From NCBI GenBank assembly GCA_030833185.1, contig JAURHQ010000008.1:1-49640 (forward strand): 49,640 nucleotides of DNA, read 5' to 3'. How positions within the stretch are numbered: position 1 is the stretch's first letter; each line of letters starts with the position of its first letter. Shown here in pieces: positions 38,243-47,965 of this stretch. This DNA comes from Gammaproteobacteria bacterium. Lineage in GTDB: Bacteria > Pseudomonadota > Gammaproteobacteria > Ga0077536. Position numbers and translations under genes: made by a program. Below the pieces are notes generated by a model. That model was not told where the DNA came from, did no database searches, and saw only the letters and a list, made by a program, of their open reading frames with translations.

Positions 38243-39321
38243 GTGAAACAAGCGCGCCCGAACGCGAAACCGGGCAGCAGGTTCTTTATTGTCAGCGCGA
38301 TTTTCCGGTTTTTCAGAACCGGATGTATGCCACGGCGGCTGATGCCCTTGCCTGTCCCCGCGGCGATATCGAACTCGTCGAGGACGAACTGACGGGCCTG
38401 GTTCACAACGCCGCATTCGACCCTGCGCTGATGGTGTATGACCGTGACTATCAGAACGAGCAGGGGGTAAGTCCGGCATTCAGGGACCATCTGCATGCGG
38501 TCGCCGAACTGGTGGAAGCCCGGTTGGGAAAAGCTGGGTTGATCGAAATTGGCTGCGGTAAAGGCTTCTTCCTCGACATGCTGGCGGCGCGTGGAAGCGA
38601 GATCTCAGGCTTTGATCCGAGCTACGAGGGCGATAATCCGCTTATTCATCGCCGCTACTTCAGCGCCGGAGAAAATATCCGTGCAGGCGGCTTGATCATG
38701 CGGCACGTGCTTGAGCACGTGCGGGACCCCTACGCGTTTCTGCAGACAATCCAGCAGTCTAATGGGGGCGGTGGCCTGCTCTACATTGAGGTTCCCTGCT
38801 TCGACTGGATCCTTGACCAACGCGCCTGGTTTGACGTGTTCTACGAGCACGTGAACTACTTCCGTCTGCCGAACTTGCTGGGCATGTTCGGGACGGTGCT
38901 GCATGCCGAACGCCTGTTTGGCGGACAATATCTGGGCGTGGTGGTTGAGTTGGCGAGCTTGCGGCCGCCGCGCAAAACGGTCGGCAAGCCACTGGTCTTG
39001 CCGGCGGATTTTGGCCGGATTTCACTCCGACGGAAGCCACAAGGCGCGGTAACCGCGATCTGGGGAGGCGCGTCAAAAGGGGTTATCTTTTCGCTGCTAT
39101 GCCAACGCGCGGGGCATTCCGTGGAGGTGGTTATTGATATCAATCCGGCCAAACAGGGACGCTATTTGCCCGGCACCGGGTTGCGGGTGCAATCGCCAGC
39201 GGAGGCGCTGCCTGCCTTGCCGGATGGCAGTGTCGTCTACGTGATGAATCCCATGTACCTGTCAGAAATCCGCGAGATGGCCGGCCCGCGTCTGCGCTGT
39301 GTCGGCGTGCGTAACGAGTGA
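38239..39321 (+). CDS. Methyltransferase of the sugar C-methyltransferase (Methyltransf_14-like) family, N-terminal Zn site degenerate
   Basis: LIEIGCGKGFFLDMLAARGSEISGFDPSYEG; AIWGGASKGVIFSLLCQ; INPAKQGRYLPGTGLRVQSP. Confidence 0.8.
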   Translation: MSETSAPERETGQQVLYCQRDFPVFQNRMYATAADALACPRGDIELVEDELTGLVHNAAFDPALMVYDRDYQNEQGVSPAFRDHLHAVAELVEARLGKAGLIEIGCGKGFFLDMLAARGSEISGFDPSYEGDNPLIHRRYFSAGENIRAGGLIMRHVLEHVRDPYAFLQTIQQSNGGGGLLYIEVPCFDWILDQRAWFDVFYEHVNYFRLPNLLGMFGTVLHAERLFGGQYLGVVVELASLRPPRKTVGKPLVLPADFGRISLRRKPQGAVTAIWGGASKGVIFSLLCQRAGHSVEVVIDINPAKQGRYLPGTGLRVQSPAEALPALPDGSVVYVMNPMYLSEIREMAGPRLRCVGVRNE

Positions 39322-39554
39322 TTGAGCCTGTGCGATCGGCTAGAACTGTGTGCCCGATGGTGTGTATTAGCCTGCCCCCAGTCAGCGCGTCGGGCGGGTC
39401 TTTGACCGGCATATTGCACGCTGTGGCATCTTTGCCCGCATTCGTGACGCCGGGGAGTCTTGCCCTCCGGAACACCCGGGCACAGGACCATCGCAATGGC
39501 CTACTTTTTTGAGGATCTCTTTCATGACATCTAATCTGTCGATAGCGGGAGCGT

Positions 39555-39580
39555 CCGCCGACACGAGCCGCGTGCGGCGG
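39555..39580 (+). promoter_or_regulatory. Leader hairpin immediately upstream of rfbF
   Basis: CCGCCG-a-CACG-agccg-CGTG-CGGCGG, ending 8 nt before the ATG at 39589. Confidence 0.4.
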
Positions 39581-39588
39581 GCTGAGCC

Positions 39589-40362
39589 ATGAAGGCAGTC
39601 ATCCTTGCTGGCGGCCTTGGCACTCGCATCTCGGAAGAGACCCACCTTAAGCCAAAGCCGATGATTGAAGTCGGCGGCAAGCCCATTTTGTGGCACATCA
39701 TGAAGATGTATGCCGCACACGGCGTCAACGAATTCATCATCTGCTGCGGCTACAAGGGTTACGTCATCAAGGAGTACTTCGCCAACTATTTTTTGCATAT
39801 GTCGGACGTCACCTTTGACATGGCGCGTAACCACATGGAGGTGCACGAGCAAAAAGCCGAGCCGTGGCGCGTCACGCTGGTCGATACCGGCGAGCACACC
39901 TTGACCGGCGGCCGTCTCAAACGCGTTGCGAATTTTCTGGCGGGTGATGAACCATTCTTCTTCACCTACGGCGACGGGGTTGCTGATGTCGACTTCTCGG
40001 CGCAACTCGCTTTCCATCAGGCTCATGGCAGGATGGCCACGGTGACCGCGGTCCAGCCGCCTGGGCGATATGGCGCCTTGCAGTTGGAAGACGGCGTGGT
40101 GACCGGCTTTGCCGAGAAACCCCGTGGCGATGGCGGGACCATCAACGGCGGCTTTTTTGTGCTGTCATCGCGCTGCATCGATTTCATCGAGGGAGATTCG
40201 AGCAGCTGGGAAGCGGAATCGCTGCCGCTTCTGGCCACGGCGGGTGAACTGGTGGCCTACGGTCACGGCGGCTTCTGGCAAGCGATGGATACCCTGCGCG
40301 ACAAAAATCTGCTGGAAGATCTGTGGCAGTCCGGCGAGGCCCCATGGAAGACCTGGACTTGA
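39589..40362 (+). CDS. rfbF: Glucose-1-phosphate cytidylyltransferase
   Basis: 257 aa; [64 protein letters not shown]. Confidence 0.96.
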   Translation: MKAVILAGGLGTRISEETHLKPKPMIEVGGKPILWHIMKMYAAHGVNEFIICCGYKGYVIKEYFANYFLHMSDVTFDMARNHMEVHEQKAEPWRVTLVDTGEHTLTGGRLKRVANFLAGDEPFFFTYGDGVADVDFSAQLAFHQAHGRMATVTAVQPPGRYGALQLEDGVVTGFAEKPRGDGGTINGGFFVLSSRCIDFIEGDSSSWEAESLPLLATAGELVAYGHGGFWQAMDTLRDKNLLEDLWQSGEAPWKTWT

Positions 40363-41420
40363 TGCCCACGGCCGCGTTTTGGCGCGGTCGGCGAGTGTTG
40401 CTGACCGGCCACACCGGCTTCAAGGGCGCATGGCTCGCCCAGTGGCTGATCATGCTGGGTGCGAAAGTCACGGGCATCGCCCTGCCGCCAGACACGAGTC
40501 CCAACCTGTTTGCAGCGGCCCGCCTTCAGGAACTGCTGACAAGTCATCTCTGTGATCTGCGTGACGCTGCTACCCTGCGCGCACTGGTAGCGGCGAGTGA
40601 GCCCGAAATCGTGTTCCATCTGGCAGCGCAGGCGCTGGTGCGGCGGAGTTATCGCGAGCCGGTTAACACTTTCGATACCAACGTGATGGGCACCGTGCAT
40701 TTGCTGGAGGCGCTGCGTTACACGCCTTCGGTGCAAGCGGCGGTGGTGGTGACCAGCGACAAGGTCTATCGCAACGATGCGGTGCGACATGCGCCCTTCA
40801 AGGAAACCGATCCACTAGGCGGGCATGACCCCTACAGCGCGAGCAAAGCGGCCTGCGAAATTGTGGTGGCCTCGTACCGTGATTCGTTTTTGCGCGAGCA
40901 GGGCGTGGTGGTTGCCACGGCGCGGGCTGGCAATGTCATTGGCGGCGGTGATTGGGCTGAGGACCGTCTGATTCCAGACGCTATCAAGGCCTGGCTTGCG
41001 GGTGATGCGCTCAAAATCCGCAAACCGGAGGCACTGCGTCCGTGGCAGCACGTGCTGGAGCCGGCACGGGGCTACCTGCTGCTCGCCGAGCAAATTGCCG
41101 CGCGCCCTGGCCTTGTCGGTGCCTACAATTTTGGCCCGGTGGCCGAGCAGGCGGCATCGGTGCGCACGGTGGTTGATCTGGCCGTTGCGGCCTATCAAAA
41201 AGGGGAAGTCGTCTACGCCGAGGATCTCAGCGATCCGCACGAGGCTCAGTGGCTGGCGCTTGATCCGACCCGCGCCCGCATCGAACTTGGCCTCGAAGCG
41301 CGATGGCCGCTGAAACAGGCGATCGACAGAACCATCGGCTGGTACCGGGCTTATGCCGAAGGCCGCTGCGCGCGCGCGCTGTGCGAGTCCGACCTGCTGG
41401 CTTACGGGGCGGTGAGATGA
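40362..41420 (+). CDS. rfbG: CDP-glucose 4,6-dehydratase
   Basis: [78 protein letters not shown] overlap with rfbF (alternative start 40344). Confidence 0.95.
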   Translation: MPTAAFWRGRRVLLTGHTGFKGAWLAQWLIMLGAKVTGIALPPDTSPNLFAAARLQELLTSHLCDLRDAATLRALVAASEPEIVFHLAAQALVRRSYREPVNTFDTNVMGTVHLLEALRYTPSVQAAVVVTSDKVYRNDAVRHAPFKETDPLGGHDPYSASKAACEIVVASYRDSFLREQGVVVATARAGNVIGGGDWAEDRLIPDAIKAWLAGDALKIRKPEALRPWQHVLEPARGYLLLAEQIAARPGLVGAYNFGPVAEQAASVRTVVDLAVAAYQKGEVVYAEDLSDPHEAQWLALDPTRARIELGLEARWPLKQAIDRTIGWYRAYAEGRCARALCESDLLAYGAVR

Positions 41421-41977
41421 GTCGTTTTACGACCGCGAACACGCCGCTGAGCGGCCTGATAAGGCTCGAGCGGCAGCGCCACAGTGACACGCGTGGTTTT
41501 CTTTCGCGCCTGTTCTGTGCCGACGAAATGCGCACCTTTGGCTGGCCCGGGCCGGTGGCCCAGATCAACCATACCGTCACCATGGCGCGCGGCGCAGTCC
41601 GCGGCTTGCACTTCCAGCAAGCACCGCATGCGGAGTACAAGCTGGTGAGTTGCCTGAAGGGCGAGATTTTCGACGTGGCGGTCGATTTGCGGCAGGGATC
41701 GCCCACTTTCCTGCAATGGCATGCCGAGCGGCTGTCGGCAGACAATCTGCGGGCCCTCCTGATTCCAGCCGGATTCGCACACGGCTTTCAGACGCTCAGC
41801 ACAGACTGCGAACTGCTCTATCTGCACAGCGTCCCTTATGCGCCGGACGCAGAATGCGGCTTGTCCGCCACCGACCCGCGTCTTGCTATCGCGTGGCCGC
41901 TGACCATCACCGAACGCTCGGCGAGAGACAGCGCTTTCTCGCCGCTACGCCCGGACTTCGCTGGAATTGAACTGTGA
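41417..41977 (+). CDS. dTDP-4-dehydrorhamnose 3,5-epimerase-like (RmlC family) protein
   Basis: DTRGFLSRLFCADEMR; ARGAVRGLHFQQAPHAEYKLVSCLKGEIFDVAVDLRQGSPTF; PAGFAHGFQTLS. Confidence 0.93.
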   Translation: MSRFTTANTPLSGLIRLERQRHSDTRGFLSRLFCADEMRTFGWPGPVAQINHTVTMARGAVRGLHFQQAPHAEYKLVSCLKGEIFDVAVDLRQGSPTFLQWHAERLSADNLRALLIPAGFAHGFQTLSTDCELLYLHSVPYAPDAECGLSATDPRLAIAWPLTITERSARDSAFSPLRPDFAGIEL

Positions 41978-43200
41978 ACTGTCGCCACTGCGAAACACCG
42001 CTCGCGCTGGATTTTCTCGATCTCGGTAGCGCGCCGCCATCGAATGCCTTGCTGACTGCCGAGTCATTGTTGCGGCCGGAAAAGTGGTACCCGCTACAGG
42101 TCAAAGTGTGTACGACCTGCTGGCTGGTGCAGACCATTGATTACGCGGACCGCGCCGAGTTGTTCGCCGAGGATTACGTTTATTTCAGCTCGTATTCGAG
42201 CTCCTGGGTGCGCCACGCCGCGCGCTATGTCGAGGCCATGGTCGAGCGCTTTGCACTGACTACCAGAGCGATGGTGGTGGAGGTGGCTGCCAACGATGGC
42301 TACTTGCTGCAGTTTGTGCGCGAGCGTGGCATTCCCTGTCTGGGCATTGAACCCACCGCCAGCACCGCCAGCGCGGCGCGCGCGAGGGGCATCGAGATCG
42401 TCGAGAGTTTTCTGGGCCGGGCGCTTGGCCAGCGACTGGCGGGCGAGGGTGGGGCTGCGGATCTCATCGTCGCCAACAACGTGCTGGCGCATGTGCCAGA
42501 CATCAACGATTTTGTCGCCGGGATCGCCGCACTGCTGAAACCGCAAGGCGTGGTGACATTTGAGTTTCCGCACCTTGCGCAACTCGTCGCGGAGCGTCAG
42601 TTCGACACCGTGTACCACGAACATTTCTCTTATCTCTCGGCGCTGGCCGTCACGCGCATCCTTGAGCGCAACGGACTGCAGGTGTTTGATCTCGAGGCCT
42701 TGAGCACCCATGGCGGCAGTCTGCGCGTGTTTGCGCAGCGCACCGGTAGTGGCCGCCAACCGGTGCAGCCCTCGGTGGCCGACATGCTGGCACGGGAGCG
42801 GTTGCTTGGACTGGAGTCCAGCGCGTTTTATGTGAAATTCCAGACACTGGCGAACCGCATCAAGAACGATTGCCTCGCGTTTTTGCTCGAGGCTCACAAG
42901 GCCGGCAAGACAGTGGCCGCCTATGGCGCGGCTGCCAAGGGCAACACCTTGCTGAACTACGCCGGCGTTAAGCCCGATCTTTTGTCGTTTGTCGTCGACA
43001 AGAATCCGCAGAAACAAGGACGCTACCTGCCCGGGAGCAGGATCCCCATTGGCGACCCAGACTGGCTGCGTCAACGAAAACCGGACTACGTCGCCATCCT
43101 GCCGTGGAATTTGCGCGACGAAGTGGCCGAGGAAATTGCCTGGGTCGCGGAGTGGGGCGGGCGGCTAGTGACGTTCGTGCCCGGATTGCACGTGTGGTGA
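41974..43200 (+). CDS. NDP-sugar C-methyltransferase (Zn-binding N-domain, SAM domain, C-terminal domain)
   Basis: GTG start; CRHC...VKVCTTC zinc ligands; VVEVAANDGYLLQFVRERGIPCLGIEPT; YGAAAKGNTLLNYAG; QGRYLPGSRI. Confidence 0.92.
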   Translation: MNCRHCETPLALDFLDLGSAPPSNALLTAESLLRPEKWYPLQVKVCTTCWLVQTIDYADRAELFAEDYVYFSSYSSSWVRHAARYVEAMVERFALTTRAMVVEVAANDGYLLQFVRERGIPCLGIEPTASTASAARARGIEIVESFLGRALGQRLAGEGGAADLIVANNVLAHVPDINDFVAGIAALLKPQGVVTFEFPHLAQLVAERQFDTVYHEHFSYLSALAVTRILERNGLQVFDLEALSTHGGSLRVFAQRTGSGRQPVQPSVADMLARERLLGLESSAFYVKFQTLANRIKNDCLAFLLEAHKAGKTVAAYGAAAKGNTLLNYAGVKPDLLSFVVDKNPQKQGRYLPGSRIPIGDPDWLRQRKPDYVAILPWNLRDEVAEEIAWVAEWGGRLVTFVPGLHVW

Positions 43201-43366
43201 CGCTCGCCCAGTCAGCGCTGAGTAGCCTGACGACGGGGCGCATCTCGACCCGAGCGCGACGGCTCCGACTGGCGACAGCAACGCAATTTAGCCCTCCCAG
43301 ATCGGCACGCCTGCCCGCCGCAGGTGACGCTTCGCTGGCTTATCACTCTAAATCGGACGAATCATC

Positions 43367-44119
43367 ATGAGCGAGCAGTCGCGGACCTTTGCGGAAGAAG
43401 TTGCCCAGAACATTGTGGCGCAAGCGGAAGATGACCAACTCAGGCAAAGGTCCAGAGACTGGATGGTCGACACGATCCGTCACAAGTATTCATACAACTT
43501 TTCCTGGTTGGGTCGACCCATTATTCAGTATCCGCAAGATATCGTGGCGATGCAGGAACTACTGTGGAAAGTCCAGCCGGATCTGATTATCGAAACCGGC
43601 ATTGCCCATGGCGGCTCTCTGATTTTTTCAGCCTCAATGCTCGAATTAAACGCGATCTGCGGCGGTCCGGCAGATGCCGAGCTCATCGGAATCGATATTG
43701 ATATCCGCGAGCACAATCGCGTCGCGATCGAGGCCCACCCCATGGCGCGACGCATCCGGATGATTCAGGGTTCCAGCGTTGATCCGGCGATTGTCCGTCA
43801 GGTTGCGGACGTGGTGCGGCATAAAAAGTCCGTTATGGTCTGTCTCGACAGTAATCACACGCACGAACACGTGCTGGCTGAACTCTGCGCTTACGCGCCA
43901 TTCGTTACACCCGAAAGCTATTGCGTCGTGTTTGATACGGTGGTGGAGGACCTGCCGGCCGCGCTTTACCCCGACCGGCCATGGGGGCCGGGCAATAGTC
44001 CGAAGAGTGCGGTCCGGGTGTTTCTGGAGGCGAATCCACAGTTCGAAATAGAACAGGCTATCCAGCAGAAATTGCTGGTCACGGTCGCGCCAGACGGATT
44101 TCTGAAACGTGTGCGTTAG
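43367..44119 (+). CDS. Cephalosporin hydroxylase/CmcI-like (sugar O-methyltransferase) family protein
   Basis: PDLIIETGIAHGGSLIFSASMLEL; ELIGIDIDIREHNR; VMVCLDSNHTHEHVLAEL. Confidence 0.85.
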   Translation: MSEQSRTFAEEVAQNIVAQAEDDQLRQRSRDWMVDTIRHKYSYNFSWLGRPIIQYPQDIVAMQELLWKVQPDLIIETGIAHGGSLIFSASMLELNAICGGPADAELIGIDIDIREHNRVAIEAHPMARRIRMIQGSSVDPAIVRQVADVVRHKKSVMVCLDSNHTHEHVLAELCAYAPFVTPESYCVVFDTVVEDLPAALYPDRPWGPGNSPKSAVRVFLEANPQFEIEQAIQQKLLVTVAPDGFLKRVR

Positions 44120-44218
44120 TCGCCTCGCTGCGTTTTGCAAGACGATTGCTTGAGCCTTGGTGGTAGTCCCCTGCCGCAGTTCCGCTGAAAACGCGGCCTG
44201 CTCAATCGCTTAACGCCT

Positions 44219-45736
44219 ATGAATATTCGACACAACCTCATCGCCAATTTTGTGGGCCAAGGCTGGGTCGCTGCTGTTTCTCTGGCCTTTATTCCGCTCT
44301 ACATCAGATATCTAGGCATGGAGGCCTATGGCCTGATTGGATTTTTCGCGCTCTTGCAGGGCTGGCTCGCGGCGCTGGATATGGGACTCACCCCAACCCT
44401 GTCCAGAGAAATGGCACGCTACGCGGCCGGGCAGCATCAGCCGCGAGACATCTGCGAAATATTCACGTCGATAGAAACCACCTTCCTGGTGATAGCCGGT
44501 CTCATCGCCTTGGGCCTCATGGCGTTAGCTGGCGTGATCGCGAGCGCTTGGTTACAGACCAGCCAGATCAACTTGTCATCACTTACAACGGCCTTGATGC
44601 TGATCGCATGGTTGATCGCGTTCAGGTGGCTGGCAGGATTGTACAAAGGGGCGATCAACGGCTTGCAGAATCAGGTTTGGTTGAACGCCTGCGTGGCAGG
44701 CTTTTCGACCCTGCGCGCGGTCGGCGTGTTGGCCGTGCTGCACTGGCTTTCATCAAGCATTGAAGCGTTTTTCCTCTACCAGTGTCTGCTGACGCTGATA
44801 GAAGCGGCAGTGTTGCGGGCACGGTTGCTTTCTTATCTGCCCAACGTGAATCCACCCGCCAGGCCCAGCCTGAGAGCGCTAGCAGGGATCTGGCAATTCG
44901 CCGGCGGCATGTTGCTTATCACCGCGCTGGCGACGCTGCTAACCCAGGTCGACAAGCTCATGCTGTCGCGCATGCTGTCGCTGGCGCAGTTCGGCAGTTA
45001 CTCGCTGGCCAGCTCGCTTTCCATGACCCTGAGCGCGTTCGCCGCATTGGTGTTTACCGCCATTTATCCCCGCCTGACGGGATTGGTTACGCAGGTCGGC
45101 GAATCAACGATCGCCGCGCACTATCATCAGTACGCGCAACTAATGAGCATGATCACGATTCCGCCAGGGTTGGTGCTGGCGTTCTTCGCGGATAGGGTGA
45201 TGTTCGCGTGGACTGGGGATCCCAAACTGACGGCAGAGGTTGCGCCGCTATTGTCGATTCTCGCGCTTGGCTCGCTGTTCAATGCCTTGATGCACCTGCC
45301 TTACGCATTGCAATTGGCCTATGGATGGACACGCTTTGCCATCAGTATGAATCTGATTTCGGTACTGTTGCTCGTGCCAGCAACCTATTGGAGCGTTTCA
45401 CATCACGGTCCCATCGCGGCGGCGGTGGTATGGATGCTGCTCAACTTGGGCTACCTCCTGGTGGGCGTCCCATTGATGCATCGACGTCTTTTGCGTGGTG
45501 AATGCTCTCGCTGGTACCGGTTTGATATCGGCCTGCCGCTACTGACAGGGACGCTGGTCATCGGCACGGTCTTCTATTTTGTGCGAGGCACTGCACTCGA
45601 AGATCGCGGTGCAAGCCTTGGTGTTGTGCTGGTGGCAGGCGCGCTGTGTACGATCGCGACGATCTTGTCCACTCCATTTGGCATACAGATGTTGCGAGGG
45701 GTGATCAAGTCGGGCAGCTTAACCATCCCGCGCTGA
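44219..45736 (+). CDS. Polysaccharide flippase / Wzx-like membrane protein
   Basis: 505 aa multi-TM; MNIRHNLIANFVGQGWVAAVSLAFIPLYIRYLGMEAYGLIGFFALLQGW. Confidence 0.88.
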   Translation: MNIRHNLIANFVGQGWVAAVSLAFIPLYIRYLGMEAYGLIGFFALLQGWLAALDMGLTPTLSREMARYAAGQHQPRDICEIFTSIETTFLVIAGLIALGLMALAGVIASAWLQTSQINLSSLTTALMLIAWLIAFRWLAGLYKGAINGLQNQVWLNACVAGFSTLRAVGVLAVLHWLSSSIEAFFLYQCLLTLIEAAVLRARLLSYLPNVNPPARPSLRALAGIWQFAGGMLLITALATLLTQVDKLMLSRMLSLAQFGSYSLASSLSMTLSAFAALVFTAIYPRLTGLVTQVGESTIAAHYHQYAQLMSMITIPPGLVLAFFADRVMFAWTGDPKLTAEVAPLLSILALGSLFNALMHLPYALQLAYGWTRFAISMNLISVLLLVPATYWSVSHHGPIAAAVVWMLLNLGYLLVGVPLMHRRLLRGECSRWYRFDIGLPLLTGTLVIGTVFYFVRGTALEDRGASLGVVLVAGALCTIATILSTPFGIQMLRGVIKSGSLTIPR

Positions 45737-45864
45737 ACTTCCAGTAGCATCGTGCACGCGTTCTGCAGGGTGCGAAATGCCGCCACAGACTATGTTCGCC
45801 ATAGGCGCTGGCGCCCCGTCATTGAAACCGTTGAGTGCGTTCCCAAACGGCAAGCGAAACGACT

Positions 45865-46767
45865 ATGAACAACCCACTTCCGCTCGTGTCTATTGGCATT
45901 CCGACATATAACCGATGTGACTTGCTGGCCCGCGCGATTGACTCCGTATTAGGCCAATCCTATCGGGCAATCGAAGTTATCGTGTCTGACAATGCCTCCG
46001 TGGACGACACTGAGCGGGTTTGCCGAGAATTTTCGCTGCGAGATTCGCGCCTGCGTTACCATCGTGCGAAGGACAATCAGGGACCCATCTGGAATTTTTC
46101 CAAAGTGTTGCGGATGGCCACAGGCGAATACTTCATGTGGCTTGCAGATGATGATTGGATTGACGTTGGCTATGTGGCCGCGTGCTTGTCGCGACTAAGT
46201 GTCTCGCCCGACGTCAGTCTGGTTGGAGGGCGGTCTGAGTACATTCGAAACGGAGCCGTGGTTGAGTTGGGCAGCGTGGTTCAGGTGTGCGCTCTCCAGC
46301 CTTGGCATAGGGTCTTTTCCTACTATACGCAGGTCTCAGATAACGGAATTTTCTATGGGCTAATGCGGAAATGGCAGGTGGAGAAAGTCCCGCTCCGATG
46401 TGAGATGGCGAGTGACTGGCTGTTGGTCGGTGGCCTGGCTTTTCACGGAAAGATTGAAACGCTGGATGAGGTGAAAGTGCATCGGGAACTCGGTGGCGCC
46501 ACTGCCAGTTTCGCGCAAATTTGCCGAACGCTGGGTTTACCCAGAAGTCACGCGATTTTCCCCGAGCTGACCTTGGCGTTTAACGTCGCCCGGGATGCGC
46601 TGGTCAGAGGAGAGGCTTTCTCGAAGTGCCCAACTGCCGAACGGACCCTCTGGGCGAGTTTGCTTTTTGTGGCGGTTTTTGGGCGACAGGTTGTGGTGAC
46701 ATTGTGGCGGCGCCTCACGAGAATCTGTGAACGCTTTCGGAGCCGTTCCACTCGGGCTGCGCGCTAA
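45865..46767 (+). CDS. Glycosyltransferase family 2
   Basis: MNNPLPLVSIGIPTYNRCDLLARAIDSVLGQSYRAIEVIVSDNASVDDT; YFMWLADDDW. Confidence 0.93.
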   Translation: MNNPLPLVSIGIPTYNRCDLLARAIDSVLGQSYRAIEVIVSDNASVDDTERVCREFSLRDSRLRYHRAKDNQGPIWNFSKVLRMATGEYFMWLADDDWIDVGYVAACLSRLSVSPDVSLVGGRSEYIRNGAVVELGSVVQVCALQPWHRVFSYYTQVSDNGIFYGLMRKWQVEKVPLRCEMASDWLLVGGLAFHGKIETLDEVKVHRELGGATASFAQICRTLGLPRSHAIFPELTLAFNVARDALVRGEAFSKCPTAERTLWASLLFVAVFGRQVVVTLWRRLTRICERFRSRSTRAAR

Positions 46768-46840
46768 ATTGAGACGCTGCTTGGCTTGATGGACACAATA
46801 GAGACCCGCGTAAAACCCACGTCCAGCGGGAAGAGAGACG

Positions 46841-47965
46841 ATGCGCATTTGCTTCGACAGCCAGATCTTCGGCGTGCAGGCCTACGGCGGGATCTCCCGT
46901 TACTTTGCCGGGGTGGCGGCCGAACTGCCGCGACTTGGCGAACTGGACATCAGGATTGCAGCGCCCTTGCATATCAACGCCTATCTTGAGCAACTGCCGG
47001 CAGGGATGGTGCTCGGCCGACGGGTAGCTAATCCTCGCGGCATCTCCTTGCTTCGCCGTCTGGCCGGCGCCGCGCTGTGTGAACGCACGCAGCGACGTCT
47101 CGCGCCGGCGATCGTTCATAAGACCTATTACCACGCTTTCCCGCGGGCCCCGGCGCAGGCCAAGGTGGCCGTGACGGTCTACGACCTTATTCAGGAGCGG
47201 TTTCCGCAAGACTTTCCGCCGGGTAATTTCATTCCAAAAATGAAACGTCTGGCGGTTCAGAAGGCGGACCATATCTTCTGCATTTCGGAGCACACCAAAC
47301 GTGATTTGCTGGCCACCTATCCGGTGGATGAAAGTCGAGTGTCCGTTACGCTGCTGGGATTCGATTCCATGCAGGGGCTGTCGGAGACGGCGAATCCCGT
47401 CGAGTTCAGGCGCCGGCTGTTCGGTGGCGATCGGCCGTATCTGTTATTTGTCGGACGCCGGCCTGGCTATAAGAACTTCTGGGGCATGATCAATGCGTTT
47501 GCCGCCTCCCCTTGGCTGCGCGAACATTTTGGAGTCTTGTGTTTTGGGGGTGGCAAGTTTGGCGTAGACGAACTTGCGCGACTGCAAGAACTGGGCGTTG
47601 CGGATGCCGTGCGGCAGCTGGGCGGTAGCGATGCGGTGCTGGCAGACTGCTATCGACACGCAGCCGTGTTCGTGTTTCCGTCGCTTTACGAAGGTTTCGG
47701 GATCCCCCCGCTGGAGGCGATGTCGGTGGCTTGCCCGGTAGTCGCCAGCAACACGAGCTCGATCCCTGAGGTGGTGGGTGACGCGGCAGCCTCTTTCGAC
47801 CCGGCCTCCGATGAGGCGCTACGCGAAACGCTGGAGCGCCTGCTTAATTCGGACGACGAGCGCATGGAACTCAAGCAACGAGGATTAGCGCGCTGCGCAA
47901 GATTCTCATGGCGGCGCTGCGCAGCAGAGACATTAAAGGGCTATCACGCGATGTTACGGCGATGA
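46841..47965 (+). CDS. Glycosyltransferase family 1 (GT4-like)
   Basis: RPYLLFVGRRPGYKNFWGMINAF; FVFPSLYEGFGIPPLEAMSVACPVVASNTSSIPEVVGDAA. Confidence 0.95.
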   Translation: MRICFDSQIFGVQAYGGISRYFAGVAAELPRLGELDIRIAAPLHINAYLEQLPAGMVLGRRVANPRGISLLRRLAGAALCERTQRRLAPAIVHKTYYHAFPRAPAQAKVAVTVYDLIQERFPQDFPPGNFIPKMKRLAVQKADHIFCISEHTKRDLLATYPVDESRVSVTLLGFDSMQGLSETANPVEFRRRLFGGDRPYLLFVGRRPGYKNFWGMINAFAASPWLREHFGVLCFGGGKFGVDELARLQELGVADAVRQLGGSDAVLADCYRHAAVFVFPSLYEGFGIPPLEAMSVACPVVASNTSSIPEVVGDAAASFDPASDEALRETLERLLNSDDERMELKQRGLARCARFSWRRCAAETLKGYHAMLRR

